Notes: generated by a model not told the origin, from the letters alone. A stretch of 64,000 nt of DNA from Pseudomonas sp. GOM7 (GCF_026723825.1 NZ_CP113519.1:3534001-3598000), one strand, 5' to 3'; counted from the first letter of the stretch, positions 37,250 to 47,151 are shown. Translations and numbers: made by a program.

Positions 37250-37277
37250 TTTATCGGCTGGAGAGGATGACAGGCAA
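37250..37277 (-). promoter_or_regulatory. hsbA: Candidate promoter for hsbA
   Basis: The minus strand has a perfect sigma28-type -10 box GCCGATAA (37251-37258), but no matching TAAAGTTT -35. The same stretch also gives a sigma70-like pair TTGCCT-N16-GATAAA. It is about 45 bp before hsbA. Which sigma factor uses it is open. Confidence 0.35.
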
Positions 37278-37357
37278 GCGTTTTGTTTGACAGCCTCCAG
37301 GCCTCGCAGCGCGAAACGGCAACAGACCCTAGCAGACCGTTGAATAACGTAGGCGGC

Positions 37358-37406
37358 GACTGTATGGATGCAGGAGGTAGAGCGACGCAGGAAGCCCAAG
37401 CCGAGG
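37358..37406. repeat. 49-bp direct repeat, left copy
   Basis: The sequence beginning GACTGTATGGATGCAGGAGG is repeated at 38370-38418 in the same orientation with one mismatch (T/C at the sixth base). The two copies bracket the second compound inverted-repeat element. Confidence 0.85.
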
Positions 37407-38369
37407 CAGGCTGGCCCGAAGGGCGAGCGCAGTGAATCAAAAAGCACTGGGCCCGCACTCGGGGTTACGTGCTGTAAATGAGCATTTTTGAGGTTCTTCA
37501 CGGAATCTCGGGAAAGTCAGTCTTGATACCGGACTGGCAAGTTTGTGTGGGGGCTTATTGCTTGTTCGGGTGCTTGTTCCGGATTGCCGCGTTTTTGTTG
37601 ATGTCTCTGGTTTCGCCCTCCCGGGCGAGTCACTTTTGTAGGGCAAAAGTAACCAAAACCCTCCGCCCGATCATCCGGCCCTCGCTGCGCGAGGGTTCGC
37701 TCACTCCATCGCCGCTCCAGAGGCCCGCCACGGTGGGCCATCCCTGGCCCATCGTGGCTCTCGCGACATCCATGTCGCTCGACCTCTTCCACGACGATTC
37801 CGTTCGCCCTCCTGGGCGGGCTCTGCACGCGCCTGAACCTGCGGTAACCCAGAATTAGCGTGGAGTGCTTGAACATGGGTCAGCCGTAGGGCTGACCAGG
37901 ATGCCGGCTGAAACTACGCGAATGAAAGTTTTGATTTAACCCGACACTTCACCGCTACCAGAACACTCCGTCTATACCTTGAAATACCCATTCGTTCAGT
38001 CGCGCGAATGGCCCCTTCAGGAGGGTGAGTGGAATCGTTGCGTAGAGGGTTGAGCGGCATGGATGCCGCGAGAGCCGCGATTGGCCAGGGATGGCCCTTC
38101 GCGGCGGGCCCTCGGAGTAACGATGGAGCGAACGAATCCCGGCGAAGCCGGGGCCGGATGGCGGGGCCAAGCCTTTTTGCCTTCTTTTGTGGCGTTTGAC
38201 AAAAGAAGGTCGCCGGGGGGCGAAACGGGAGATATCAACTAAACGCCGATAAGCAGCTTTACACCGAAAACGAAAGCATACTCACACAAACTTGCCAGTC
38301 CGGTGTCAACCAGGCATTCCCCACTGAAAGTGCGATGAACCTGTTTTTAACGCAGTATTACCAACGCAC
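37407..38369. repeat. Compound inverted-repeat element, copy 2 (gene-free)
   Basis: No credible gene lies in the 1.2 kb from 37210 to 38442. The element proper (about 37480-38340) has a left unit (37490-37860) and a right unit (37985-38340) in inverted orientation around a centre of about 120 bp. Read in reverse complement, it matches copy 1 at 12376-13290, including the centre (GTCAGCC...GGCTGACC and TTTCATTCGCGTAGTTTCA). The string TTTCGCCCTCCCGGGCGAGT at 37611-37630 is exactly inverted at 13146-13165. The short frames inside run through palindromes and are not protein-like. Confidence 0.7.
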
Positions 38370-38418
38370 GACTGCATGGATGCAGGAGGTAGAGCGACGC
38401 AGGAAGCCCAAGCCGAGG
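38370..38418. repeat. 49-bp direct repeat, right copy
   Basis: The right partner of the repeat at 37358-37406, 48 of 49 bases identical. Immediately after it comes TAGTTTTTCAACAGCCTGCTAG (38419-38440), a further repeat-type sequence, and then the fliJ stop. Confidence 0.85.
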
Positions 38419-38442
38419 TAGTTTTTCAACAGCCTGCTAGGC

Positions 38443-38892
38443 TCAGCGCTCGCGGCCATCGAGCAGGCGTTGCGCCAGCTCGTCGAGCAACTTCTGCTCA
38501 CGCCGATCCTCGGCCTGGCGGGCCTCGTCGCGGTAGCGCTGCACCAGCTTGCGCAGCCCTTCGAGTCGCGCATAGCGCTGCTGCCAGATGCCACGAGCCT
38601 TGTCCAGATTGGCGCGGTGCCAATCCAGGCTCTGGTTCTGCTGGCCGATGGCGGTTTCTAGCTGCGCCAGAAAGCGTTGGTAGTTCATCAGCCACTGCCC
38701 GGAAACACCCTTGCTGCCCTCGCTGATCCACTGCTGCTGGTAGTCGCCGCGAAAGCGTTCCAGTTCGCCGAGCTTGGCTTCGGCCTGGCTCACCAGGCCC
38801 TGACAGTGGCCAAGTTGGCGGGCCGCTTCGCGCTCGGCCTTCTCGGCCATTTCCACCACCGGCTGCAGGCGCTTGGCGCGGCTGAGGCTCAT
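38443..38892 (-). CDS. fliJ: FliJ, flagellar export chaperone-escort/ATPase stalk
   Basis: A 149-residue, nearly all-helical coiled-coil protein (MSLSRAKRLQPVVEMAEKAE..., many Glu/Arg/Gln heptads, ending RDEARQAEDRREQKLLDELAQRLLDGRER). This is the FliJ form, which sits in the FliI hexamer and contacts FlhA. It follows fliI and closes the fliE-J operon. Its stop abuts a repeat. Confidence 0.92.
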   Translation of the reverse strand: MSLSRAKRLQPVVEMAEKAEREAARQLGHCQGLVSQAEAKLGELERFRGDYQQQWISEGSKGVSGQWLMNYQRFLAQLETAIGQQNQSLDWHRANLDKARGIWQQRYARLEGLRKLVQRYRDEARQAEDRREQKLLDELAQRLLDGRER

Positions 38893-38938
38893 CGAGCCCA
38901 GGCTCCGATGCAGACGGCGCTTGGTTCAGGCACCTTGC

Positions 38939-40285
38939 TCACTGGCCCAGCACCGCGCTCAGTTGTTCACGGCTCTGGGCCATGCTCACGCTCTCGTCGA
39001 GCCCCTGGCGCAGGTAATGCGCCATCTGCGGCTGGCGGGCGATAGCCAGGTCGGTGTCGGCATCGCCACCGGGCACATAGGCACCGACGCTGATCAGGTC
39101 ACGACTCTGCTGATAACGCGACCAGAGCTGCTTGAAGCGCTGTGCCTGCTTGAGCTGCTCCGGCGGCACCACCTGCGGCATCACCCGGCTGATGGACGCC
39201 TCGATGTCGATGGCCGGGTAATGCCCCTCCTCGGCCAGCCGCCGTGACAGCACGAAGTGGCCATCGAGCACGCCGCGCGCCGCATCGGCAATGGGATCCT
39301 GCTGGTCGTCGCCTTCGGAAAGCACCGTGTAGAAGGCGGTGATCGAGCCGCCACCAGCTTCGGCATTGCCGGCACGCTCCACCAGCTTGGGCAGCCTGGC
39401 GAACACCGAAGGCGGATAGCCCTTGGTCGCCGGCGGCTCGCCGATGGCCAGGGCGATCTCGCGCTGGGCCTGGGCATAACGGGTCAGCGAATCCATCAGC
39501 AGCAGCACGTTCTTGCCCTTGTCGCGAAAGTATTCGGCGATACGGGTGCAGTATTGCGCGGCACGCAGGCGCATCAGCGGCGCATCGTCAGCGGGCGAGG
39601 CGACCACCACGGAGCGTTTGATGCCCTCCTCGCCGAGAATCTCGTCGATGAATTCCTTGACCTCACGGCCCCGTTCGCCGATCAGGCCGACCACGATGAT
39701 CTCGGCCTCGGTGAAGCGGGTCATCATGCCCAGCAGCACCGACTTGCCCACGCCGGTGCCGGCAAACAGGCCGAGGCGCTGACCACGGCCCACGGTGAGC
39801 AGGCCATTGATGCTGCGGATGCCGACATCCAGAGGCTGACTGATGGGGTCACGGTTGAGCGGGTTGATGCTCGGGCCATCCATCGGCACCCAGTCCTCGG
39901 CCTTCATCCCGCCCTTGCCATCGAGCGCGCGCCCGGCGCCGTCGAGCACCCGGCCGAGCATCGACATGCCCATGGGCAGACGCCCGGTATCCGGTAGCGG
40001 CACCACGCGCGCCCCCGGTGCGATACCCGCCAGGCTGCCGACCGGCATCAGGTATATCTTGCCGCCGGAGAAGCCCATGACCTCGGCCTCGACCTGCACC
40101 GGATGGTAGCTGTCGCTGTTGATCACCAGGCAGCGGCTGCCGATGGCGGCACGCAGACCTTCGGCTTCCAGGGTCAGGCCGACCATGCGCAGCAGGCGCC
40201 CCTCGACCACGGGTTGACTAGGCAGGCTGATGGCGTCGACATAGGCATCCAGACGCCTGGCGAAACTGATTCGGTCAAGGCGCAT
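38939..40285 (-). CDS. fliI: FliI, flagellar export ATPase
   Basis: A 448-residue F1-beta-like ATPase. It has Walker [17 protein letters not shown] (about residue 172), [18 protein letters not shown], Walker [18 protein letters not shown], and [16 protein letters not shown]. It powers substrate unfolding and export. It overlaps fliH by 11 bp. Confidence 0.96.
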   Translation of the reverse strand: MRLDRISFARRLDAYVDAISLPSQPVVEGRLLRMVGLTLEAEGLRAAIGSRCLVINSDSYHPVQVEAEVMGFSGGKIYLMPVGSLAGIAPGARVVPLPDTGRLPMGMSMLGRVLDGAGRALDGKGGMKAEDWVPMDGPSINPLNRDPISQPLDVGIRSINGLLTVGRGQRLGLFAGTGVGKSVLLGMMTRFTEAEIIVVGLIGERGREVKEFIDEILGEEGIKRSVVVASPADDAPLMRLRAAQYCTRIAEYFRDKGKNVLLLMDSLTRYAQAQREIALAIGEPPATKGYPPSVFARLPKLVERAGNAEAGGGSITAFYTVLSEGDDQQDPIADAARGVLDGHFVLSRRLAEEGHYPAIDIEASISRVMPQVVPPEQLKQAQRFKQLWSRYQQSRDLISVGAYVPGGDADTDLAIARQPQMAHYLRQGLDESVSMAQSREQLSAVLGQ

Positions 40286-41078
40286 CGACGGCGTCCAGAT
40301 CCAGGCTGATGTCCGCTTCCGGTGGCTGGCCGACCTGTGCGCGCTGCTGCTCGAACAACTGCTTGAGCGACTGCGCCAGGCGCGTCTCGACGCTGGCGTC
40401 GATCAGGCTGTGCTCGGACTCGATGCGGCAACCACCGGGCAGCAGGCTCTCGTCCTCGAGGATGCGCCAGCTTTCCTCGTGGCGCTCACGCAGGGCCTTG
40501 ATGGTGTCGAAATCCTGCGGATTGACCTGGATGCGCAGGTTGTCCGCACCCATCGGCAGCAGTTTCAGCGCCTCACGCAGCACCTGGCGAATCTGGCTGG
40601 AGTCGGTGTTCAGCTCGCGCTGCACCACCTCGCGCACCATGTGGCTGACCAGCTTGACCAGCGCCACTTCCAGTTGCTGATCCTGCTCGGCAATGGGCTC
40701 GAGTAGCTGACTCATCAGCTTGTCCAGGCCCTGCAACTTGAGCGCCAACGCGGCATCGGCCTCCTGCTTGGCCTTGAGCTGGCCGGCATGGAAGCCATCT
40801 TTCTCGCCTGCGGAGAAACCTTCGTTGTAGGCATCCTGACGAATGGCCTCTAGCTCGTCGAGCGTCAGCGGCTTGACGTCCTCCAGAGCCACCTCTTCGG
40901 ACTGTGCCGCCTCTTCGGCGGACGCCGGCTCGCTGGGCGCTTCGTCGACCGCCTCTGCCGTCTGCGCAGGCTCGTCCCCGGCATCACCAGGCTCGTCGAA
41001 GCTGGGCAAGGCCCAGCGGTCGAACCCGGTCAGATCCTTAGCGCGGATCAGTTCGCTTTCCGGCTCCTTGGGCGCCAT
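40275..41078 (-). CDS. fliH: FliH, regulator of the FliI ATPase
   Basis: A 267-residue protein. The acidic, Ala/Glu/Pro-rich N-terminal region (residues 1-85) is followed by the helical FliH core ([37 protein letters not shown], a glycine-repeat helix), and a C-terminal stator-like domain ([28 protein letters not shown]...[33 protein letters not shown]). It links FliI to the C-ring. Confidence 0.93.
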   Translation of the reverse strand: MAPKEPESELIRAKDLTGFDRWALPSFDEPGDAGDEPAQTAEAVDEAPSEPASAEEAAQSEEVALEDVKPLTLDELEAIRQDAYNEGFSAGEKDGFHAGQLKAKQEADAALALKLQGLDKLMSQLLEPIAEQDQQLEVALVKLVSHMVREVVQRELNTDSSQIRQVLREALKLLPMGADNLRIQVNPQDFDTIKALRERHEESWRILEDESLLPGGCRIESEHSLIDASVETRLAQSLKQLFEQQRAQVGQPPEADISLDLDAVDAP

Positions 41079-41081
41079 GCT

Positions 41082-42098
41082 TTAGACCATCTCTTCGCCG
41101 CCCTTGCCGCCAAGCACGATTTCTCCGGCTTCGGCCATGCGACGGGCGATGGTGAGGATTTCCTTCTGCGCGGTTTCCACGTCGCTGACGCGCACCGGGC
41201 CCTTGGCCTCCAGGTCGTCGCGCAGCAGCTCGGCGGCACGCTTGGACATGTTCTTGAACACCTTGTCCTTGATCGCATCGTCGGCGCCCTTGAGCGCCAG
41301 CACCAGCACGTCGGAGGACACCTCGCGCATGAGCGCCTGGATACCGCGGTCGTCGACGTCGGCCAGGTTGTCGAAGACGAACATCAGGTCTTCGATCTGT
41401 GTCGACAGGTCTTCATCCACCTCGCGGATCGAGTCCATCAACTGGCCTTCGACCGAGCTGTCGAGGAAGTTCATGATGTCCGCCGCGCGCTTGACCCCAC
41501 CCATGGTGGCACGCGAGGTATTGGCACTGCCGGAGAACTGCTTCTCGAGGATCTGGTTGAGTTCCTTGAGCGCCGAGGGCTGCACGGTGTTGAGCGAGGA
41601 CACGCGCAGGATGATGTCCAGGCGCACCTTGTGGTCGAAATGGCTGAGCACCTCGCCCGCCTGGTCGGGGTCGAGGTAGGCGACCACGATGGCCTGGATC
41701 TGCGGGTGCTCGTAGCGAATCACGTCGGCCACGGCGCGTGGTTCCATCCACTTGAGGCTGTCCAGGCCACTGGTGCTGCCACCGAGCAGGATGCGGTCGA
41801 TCAGGTTGCCGGCCTTGTCCTCACCCAGCGCGGCGGTGAGCATCTTGCGAATGTAACCGTCGGAGCCCACGCCCAGGCTGGTCTGGTCGCCGACGATGTC
41901 GACGAACTCGGCCATCACCTGCTCGACCTGTTCGCGATGCACGTTGCGCATGCCGGCCATGGCCAGGCCCACGCGCTGCACTTCCTTGGGCCCGAGGTGG
42001 CGCAACACCTGCGCGGCATCGGTCTCGCCCAGCGACAGCAGAAGAATGGCGGCCTTGTCGACCTTGGTCAGCTTGGTAGCGGTACGGTTGTCACTCAT
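41082..42098 (-). CDS. fliG: FliG, flagellar rotor switch protein
   Basis: A 338-residue protein with the three FliG domains. It has ILLLSLGETDAAQVLRHLGPKEVQRVG, EHPQIQAIVVAYLDPDQAGEVL, and the torque helix ALKGADDAIKDKVFKNMSKRAAELLRDDLEAKGPVRVSDVE. It contacts MotA/MotC stators. It overlaps fliF by 8 bp. Confidence 0.96.
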   Translation of the reverse strand: MSDNRTATKLTKVDKAAILLLSLGETDAAQVLRHLGPKEVQRVGLAMAGMRNVHREQVEQVMAEFVDIVGDQTSLGVGSDGYIRKMLTAALGEDKAGNLIDRILLGGSTSGLDSLKWMEPRAVADVIRYEHPQIQAIVVAYLDPDQAGEVLSHFDHKVRLDIILRVSSLNTVQPSALKELNQILEKQFSGSANTSRATMGGVKRAADIMNFLDSSVEGQLMDSIREVDEDLSTQIEDLMFVFDNLADVDDRGIQALMREVSSDVLVLALKGADDAIKDKVFKNMSKRAAELLRDDLEAKGPVRVSDVETAQKEILTIARRMAEAGEIVLGGKGGEEMV

Positions 42099-43875
42099 CG
42101 GCGTTGATCCACTCTTTCACCACCAGAGCCACACGGCCCGGATCTTCGGCGACCAGGCTCTTGATGGCATTCAGTTGTGCATCATACCCCTCGGTGGGGC
42201 TCGGCAACATGATGCTTTGCGGCCCACCCAGGCTCACTCGATCATCGGCCAGTTCGCCATCCAGACCCGCCATGCGGCCCAGCTCGACATCGCCGCCCTC
42301 GCCTTGCCCCTTGCCCTTGCCGGCGCCGGTGATGTTGTTGAGCACCGGACGCAACACACCGAACACCAACGCCACAATCAACAGGACACCGATCAGTTGC
42401 TTGCCGATGTCCCAGAACCAGGGCTGGGTGTAGAACGGAATGTCCGGAATCTCCTCGCCCTGGGCAGCGCTGAATGGCGTGTTGATCACGCTGACGCTGT
42501 CGCCACGGCTGGCGTCGAAACCGACCGAGTCCTGTACCAGGCGGGTGAAGCGCGCCAGATCGTCGGCACTCCAGGGCACTCGCGTGGTTTCCCCGGTGGC
42601 CGGGTCGACACGCACCTGGTCATCCACCACCACGGCCACCGACAGGCGACGCAGGCGCCCCTGCTGCTGCTTGGTGTAGCTGATGGAGCGATCCAACTCG
42701 AAATTGCGCGTCGACTGCTCGCGCTTGTCCGCCGGATACGGCGCCAGCATCGGCTGGCCGGTGGCCGGATCCATGATCTGTTGACCATTGGCATCCACCA
42801 GCGGCTGACCGGCAGCGACCGGGCCGGCTGGTGCGGCGGCGCCAGCGGCTTGCTGCGGTGCGGCGGCCGGGCCAGGCGGCTGATTGGACAGCGCCCCCGG
42901 CACTCCTTGCGGCGGCAGGCTGCTCTGACGCTGTTCGTTGACCTGCTGCTCGCTACGCAGCGCCGGCTGATCCGGGTTGAACATCTCGGAGGTGGATTCC
43001 ACCGCGCTGAAGTCGACATCGGCGGAGACTTCGGCCTTGTAGCGGCCATTGCCGAGCACCGGCTGCAGGATGTTGTGCACGCGCTGGGTGAACAGACTCT
43101 CCATGCGCCGGGTGTAGTCGAACTGCTTGCCGGCCATGGTCAGCTCGGAAAGCTCCTGCTGATCGGACAGCAGGTTACCCTTCTGGTCGACGACGGTGAC
43201 CTGGCTCTTGTCCAGCTCCGGCACGCTGGTGGCGATCAGGTTGACGATGGCCATGACCTGGCTCGGCTCCAGCGCCCGCCCCGGATACAGCTCGACCAGC
43301 ACCGAGGCGCTGGGCTTGCGCTCGTCACGTACGAACACCGACGCCTTGGGCATGGCCAGGTGCACGCGCGCGCCCTTGACGTTGTTGAGGCTGGAGATGG
43401 TACGTGCCAGCTCACCTTCCAGGCCGCGACGGTAGCGCGTGGCCTCCATGAACTGGCTGGTGCCCAGGCCCTGCTCGCGGTCAAGGATCTCGAAGCCGAC
43501 ACTGTTGTCGGTCGGCGCCACGCCGGCCGCGGCCAGGCGCATGCGAGCGTTGGCCAGATCATCGGACTTGACCAGCAGCGCGCCGGAATTGGGTTCCACG
43601 GTGTAGTCGATACCGGCATTGCTCAGCACATCGAGCACCTGACTGGTGTCCATGCCATTGAGGTTGCCGTAAAGGGGGCGGTAATCGGGCTGCTGCGACC
43701 ACAGCACCACGGCAAAACCGATCGCCACGCTGGCGGCCAAACCGACCAGCAGGCCGAGCTGACGCAACACCGACATTTCGGCGAGATTTTCCAGGAAGCT
43801 CAGTCCGAACAACGGCTTCTTGGGTTCTGTCGCATCGGCCTTGGCCGGGACGTTCGCTACTGCTGCTTCAGCCAT
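42091..43875 (-). CDS. fliF: FliF, MS-ring protein
   Basis: A 594-residue protein. It has an N-terminal transmembrane helix (LLVGLAASVAIGFAVVLWS) and YscJ-like ring-building domains (LDVLSNAGIDYTVEPNSGALLV...ARTISSLNNVKGARVHLAMP). A Pro/Ala/Gln-rich insertion spans about residues 330-400. A second transmembrane helix near 470 (LIGVLLIVALVFGVLRPVL) and the C-terminal FliG-binding tail (LNAIKSLVAEDPGRVALVVKEWINADE) complete it. Confidence 0.96.
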   Translation of the reverse strand: MAEAAVANVPAKADATEPKKPLFGLSFLENLAEMSVLRQLGLLVGLAASVAIGFAVVLWSQQPDYRPLYGNLNGMDTSQVLDVLSNAGIDYTVEPNSGALLVKSDDLANARMRLAAAGVAPTDNSVGFEILDREQGLGTSQFMEATRYRRGLEGELARTISSLNNVKGARVHLAMPKASVFVRDERKPSASVLVELYPGRALEPSQVMAIVNLIATSVPELDKSQVTVVDQKGNLLSDQQELSELTMAGKQFDYTRRMESLFTQRVHNILQPVLGNGRYKAEVSADVDFSAVESTSEMFNPDQPALRSEQQVNEQRQSSLPPQGVPGALSNQPPGPAAAPQQAAGAAAPAGPVAAGQPLVDANGQQIMDPATGQPMLAPYPADKREQSTRNFELDRSISYTKQQQGRLRRLSVAVVVDDQVRVDPATGETTRVPWSADDLARFTRLVQDSVGFDASRGDSVSVINTPFSAAQGEEIPDIPFYTQPWFWDIGKQLIGVLLIVALVFGVLRPVLNNITGAGKGKGQGEGGDVELGRMAGLDGELADDRVSLGGPQSIMLPSPTEGYDAQLNAIKSLVAEDPGRVALVVKEWINADE

Positions 43876-43885
43876 GAATCAATCC

Positions 43886-44215
43886 TCAGACCGGCATCTG
43901 CATGATGTCTTGGTAAGCCTGAACCAGCTTGTTACGCACCTGGGTCATGGCCTGGAAGGATACGCTGGCTTTCTGCGAGGCGATCATCACATCGGTCAGG
44001 TCGACACCGCTCTGGCCCATCTCGAAGGCGGTGGCCAGCTTGTTGGACGCCTGCTGGGTCTCGCTGACCTTGTTCACCGCCTGCCCCAGCATCTCCGAGA
44101 AACTCGGTGCACCTGGTACGGGTTCGCTGGCAGCCGGCTTCTGCCGGGCCATGGCCTCGGCCTGCATGGCACGCATTTCCAGCATCAAGCGATTGAATTC
44201 GACACCCTGACTCAT
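43886..44215 (-). CDS. fliE: FliE, MS-ring/rod adapter
   Basis: A 109-residue protein ([20 protein letters not shown]) with the conserved C-terminal helix region [46 protein letters not shown]. The start at 44215 fits the family length; the 30 codons before it lie in promoter and repeat DNA. It is the first gene of fliEFGHIJ. Confidence 0.94.
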   Translation of the reverse strand: MSQGVEFNRLMLEMRAMQAEAMARQKPAASEPVPGAPSFSEMLGQAVNKVSETQQASNKLATAFEMGQSGVDLTDVMIASQKASVSFQAMTQVRNKLVQAYQDIMQMPV

Positions 44216-44267
44216 GACTTCCTCCACTGCCCGCTTTTTGACACTTGCGGTGCTTTGCGAGGGTATT

Positions 44268-44283
44268 TGCAACAAGGGTGCCA
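44268..44283 (-). promoter_or_regulatory. fliE: Sigma54 (RpoN) promoter for fliEFGHIJ
   Basis: The minus strand reads TGGCACCCTTGTTGCA, a full match to TGGCAC-N5-TTGCA, 53 bp before fliE. A FleQ/FleR-type sigma54 promoter is expected here. It is the best sigma54 match in the window. Confidence 0.9.
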
Positions 44284-44289
44284 AGAGAG

Positions 44290-44324
44290 CAGCTACAAGC
44301 TGCAAGCCTCAAGCTTCAAGCAAG
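44290..44324. repeat. Dispersed 35-bp repeat upstream of the fliE promoter
   Basis: The sequence beginning CAGCTACAAGCTGCAAGC differs at two of 35 positions from the copy at 27609-27643. In both places it starts 6 bp upstream of the -24 element of a sigma54 promoter, in the same orientation relative to it. Confidence 0.75.
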
Positions 44325-44355
44325 AGCAAGCCGCGGGTGACAGGCATGCACGGTC

Positions 44356-44423
44356 GGTAGGGATTTATCCGCGAAAGGGACAGCACCGCGTCCGCCAGAA
44401 TCGCGAATGAATTGGCTCCTACA
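44356..44423. repeat. REP doublet between fleR and fliE
   Basis: GGTAGGGATTTATCCGCGAA at the left and TCGCGAATGAATTGGCTCCT followed by AC at the right are inverted relatives of the common Pseudomonas REP consensus (GTAGGAG...CGCGA). This head-to-head pair is a REPIN-like unit in the 251-bp fleR-fliE spacer. Confidence 0.75.
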
Positions 44424-44466
44424 CGAAGAGCCAGGCGATGGCGAACGCGGCTTTACCAGGGCTGGA

Positions 44467-45879
44467 TCAACTGGCGTAGAGATAGGCCTCGACATCCATG
44501 CCGGCATCACGCATCTGCGCAAGCTTGTAACGCAGGGTGCGCGGGCTGATGCCCAGGCGCTCGGCGGCTTCCTTGCGCCGACCGCGTTCGGCCCGCAGCG
44601 TGTCGATGATGACCTGGAACTCGCGGCGACGCAGATCCTCCCCCAGGCCGGCATCCACCGTCGGCAATGCGTCGCTCGTCGGCACGGTTGGCGGCATGAC
44701 GCTGGGCACCACGGCCAGGCGCGGCGCGGCGGCCTGAACGCTGTGACCGATAGGCGCGCTCAGGCACAGATCCTGCGGTTGGATGAGACCGCCCTGCTGC
44801 AGGATCAGCGCTCGCTGGATGGCGTTATCCAGCTCTCGCACGTTGCCCGGCCACTGGTGCTCGACCAGGGCCTGAGCCGCCGCCGGGGAGAAACGCACCG
44901 GGGCATGATTCATTTTCTTGACGTGCTTGCCGAGCAGACGTTCGGCGAGCGGCAGAATATCGGCGGGTCGCTCGCGCAGCGGGCGCCAGGCCAAGGGGAA
45001 CACTGACAGGCGATAGTAGAGATCCTCGCGGAAACGCCCGGCGGCCACCTCACTGGCCAGATCACGGTTGCTGGTGGCCAGCACGCGAATGTCCAGGGTG
45101 ACCGGCTTGCGCGCCCCTACCCGCTCCACCTCGCGCTCCTGCAAGACGCGCAGCAGCTTGGCCTGCAGCCCCAGGGGCATTTCGGAAATCTCGTCGAGCA
45201 GGATGGTGCCGCCATCGGCCAGCTCGAACTTGCCAGGCTGGGCGGTCACCGCGCCGGTGAAGGCGCCCTTCTCATGGCCGAACAGGGTGGCCTCGAGCAT
45301 GTTGTCAGGGATCGCCGCGCAATTGATGGCGATGAACGGGCCAGCGGCACGTGGCGACTGCTGATGAATGTAGCGCGCCAGCACTTCCTTGCCGGTACCG
45401 GACTCGCCGGTGATCATCACCGTCGAATCACTCTGCGCCACTCGCGTGGCCAGCTCCAGCAGTTGCACGCTGGCCGGTTCCAGCGCTACCGGGCCGTCGC
45501 GATCACCGGCGCACATCTGCCCCAGGGCATGCCGCGCCACCAGCTCCAGCAGCGCGCGCGGCTCGAAGGGTTTGACCAGATAATCGGCCGCCCCCTGGCG
45601 GATCGCATCCACCGCACGCTCAACGGCGCCATAGGCGGTCATCAGCAGCACCGGCAACTGCGGGTGGCGCTGGCGGATCTGCACCAGCAACTGGTGACCA
45701 TCCATGCCCGGCATGTTGACGTCGCTGACCACCAGACCAAAGGACTCCTCCCCCAGGGCGACCAGCGCGGCCTCGGCGCAGTCGACGGCGCGGTAATCAT
45801 GACCGCCCAGCATCAAGGTATCGGCCAGGGCTTCGCGCAGAGCGCGGTCATCTTCCACCAACAGAACTTTGGTCGTCAT
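44467..45879 (-). CDS. fleR: FleR, sigma54-dependent response regulator
   Basis: A 470-residue NtrC-type regulator. It has a receiver with acceptor Asp in [13 protein letters not shown], an AAA+ domain with Walker [17 protein letters not shown] and the sigma54-contact loop GAFTGA, and a C-terminal Fis-type HTH ([29 protein letters not shown]). Phosphorylated by FleS, it activates the later rod, hook and ring operons. It lies 4 nt after fleS. Confidence 0.95.
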   Translation of the reverse strand: MTTKVLLVEDDRALREALADTLMLGGHDYRAVDCAEAALVALGEESFGLVVSDVNMPGMDGHQLLVQIRQRHPQLPVLLMTAYGAVERAVDAIRQGAADYLVKPFEPRALLELVARHALGQMCAGDRDGPVALEPASVQLLELATRVAQSDSTVMITGESGTGKEVLARYIHQQSPRAAGPFIAINCAAIPDNMLEATLFGHEKGAFTGAVTAQPGKFELADGGTILLDEISEMPLGLQAKLLRVLQEREVERVGARKPVTLDIRVLATSNRDLASEVAAGRFREDLYYRLSVFPLAWRPLRERPADILPLAERLLGKHVKKMNHAPVRFSPAAAQALVEHQWPGNVRELDNAIQRALILQQGGLIQPQDLCLSAPIGHSVQAAAPRLAVVPSVMPPTVPTSDALPTVDAGLGEDLRRREFQVIIDTLRAERGRRKEAAERLGISPRTLRYKLAQMRDAGMDVEAYLYAS

Positions 45880-45883
45880 GGGG

Positions 45884-47098
45884 TCACTCCTGATTCAGGT
45901 GGGTTGCCGTGCCCAGCAGCGGCAGCGAAATGATGGCGCAGGTACCACGACCAGCACGCGACTGCAGCAGCAACTGGCCCTGATGGGCCTTGGCCACGGC
46001 TTTGACCACCGCCAGGCCGAGGCCGGTACCGGTGGTCTTGGTGGTAAAGAAAGGTTCGCCCAGGCGCGCCAGGGTGGCAGCATCCATCCCCGGGCCATTG
46101 TCACTGACGCACAGGCGCAACTGGCTGCCACGGCGATAGAGGTGGATCTTCAGACGCGCATCACGGCCACTGGCCTGGATGGCATTGTCGATCAGGTTGA
46201 GCACGGTGCCGACCAGGGTGTCGCGGTTGCACAGCAGTTCGCCCGATTGGGTGTCGCACTGCCAACGCACCGCCATCCCAGCCAGATGCGGCTCGGCAGC
46301 GGCGCGCAGCGAGGCGAACAGCGCCGGCGGCGCCAATCGATCCGGCAGCGGCAATTCGCCACGCGCGAAGATCAGCATGTCACGCACCTGGTTTTCCAGT
46401 TCGTGCAGGCGCTCCTTGAGGCGCCCAGCGAAACGTTGCTGCTGCTCGGCTGGCAGCACCTGCTCGTTGAGATGGCTGGCATAGAGCAAGGCGGCGGACA
46501 GCGGTGTGCGAATCTGATGAGCCAGCGAGGCGACCATGCGCCCGAGCGCAGACAGGCGCTCGTGGCGCGCCAGTTGATCCTGCAGGCGACGGGTTTCCGT
46601 CAGGTCGGTGAGCAGGATCAGTTGCCCCGGCTCGGCATTCAACGAACGGGTGGCAATGGACAGCCGGCGACCGTCCTTCAGCGAAATTTCATGGCCATCG
46701 TCCTCGCGCGGGGCGAAATTGCGTGCGATCACCTGGCGCCAGAGCATGCCCACCAGCGGCTGACCGAGCAGTGAACGCGCCACAGGGTTGGCCTCACGCA
46801 CCACGCCCTGGCCATCGATGACGATGACCCCGCCCGGCAGGAGATCCAGCAGGCTCTGCAGACGATTGGCCAGGCGCTCTTTCTCGGCCAGTTCCTGCAT
46901 GCGCTGAGCGCTGACCAGGGCCAGTTGCCCCTTGAGCTCGCTGACCCGCGCTTCGAGCAGGCTGTAGGACTCGCTAAGCTGGCTGGACATCTGGTTGAAC
47001 AGGGCAAAAGCCTGTTCCAGCCCGGCACGACTGGCTTGCTCCAGCGGAGCCGAAGGCACCGGCTCGGCTGGCTCGGCGGGGCGGACGCTTGTATTCAT
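45884..47098 (-). CDS. fleS: FleS, sensor histidine kinase
   Basis: A 404-residue soluble kinase with no transmembrane helix. It has an N-terminal coiled coil, a PAS domain (ERLANRLQSLLDLLPGGVIVIDGQGVVREANPVARSLL), HisKA with the phospho-His in MVASLAHQIRTPLSAALL, and HATPase with NLIDNAIQAS, DNGPGMD and GTGLGLAVVKA. ATG 47098 is preferred because GAGAG lies 6 nt upstream. The signal it senses is not known from sequence. Confidence 0.94.
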   Translation of the reverse strand: MNTSVRPAEPAEPVPSAPLEQASRAGLEQAFALFNQMSSQLSESYSLLEARVSELKGQLALVSAQRMQELAEKERLANRLQSLLDLLPGGVIVIDGQGVVREANPVARSLLGQPLVGMLWRQVIARNFAPREDDGHEISLKDGRRLSIATRSLNAEPGQLILLTDLTETRRLQDQLARHERLSALGRMVASLAHQIRTPLSAALLYASHLNEQVLPAEQQQRFAGRLKERLHELENQVRDMLIFARGELPLPDRLAPPALFASLRAAAEPHLAGMAVRWQCDTQSGELLCNRDTLVGTVLNLIDNAIQASGRDARLKIHLYRRGSQLRLCVSDNGPGMDAATLARLGEPFFTTKTTGTGLGLAVVKAVAKAHQGQLLLQSRAGRGTCAIISLPLLGTATHLNQE

Positions 47099-47151
47099 CT
47101 TCATCTCTCGCACAACGCACCGTCAGAGGACGGTCAGGTTGGGAGTGCTAA

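Noticed and set aside
37478..37858. A 126-codon plus-strand frame in the second compound element
   Set aside because: The same DNA in copy 1 does not keep the frame, and the peptide shows no domain. Treated as repeat DNA.
37358..38418. Possible CRISPR-like array because of repeated strings
   Set aside because: Only two copies of a 49-bp repeat about 1 kb apart, with no regular spacers and no cas genes.
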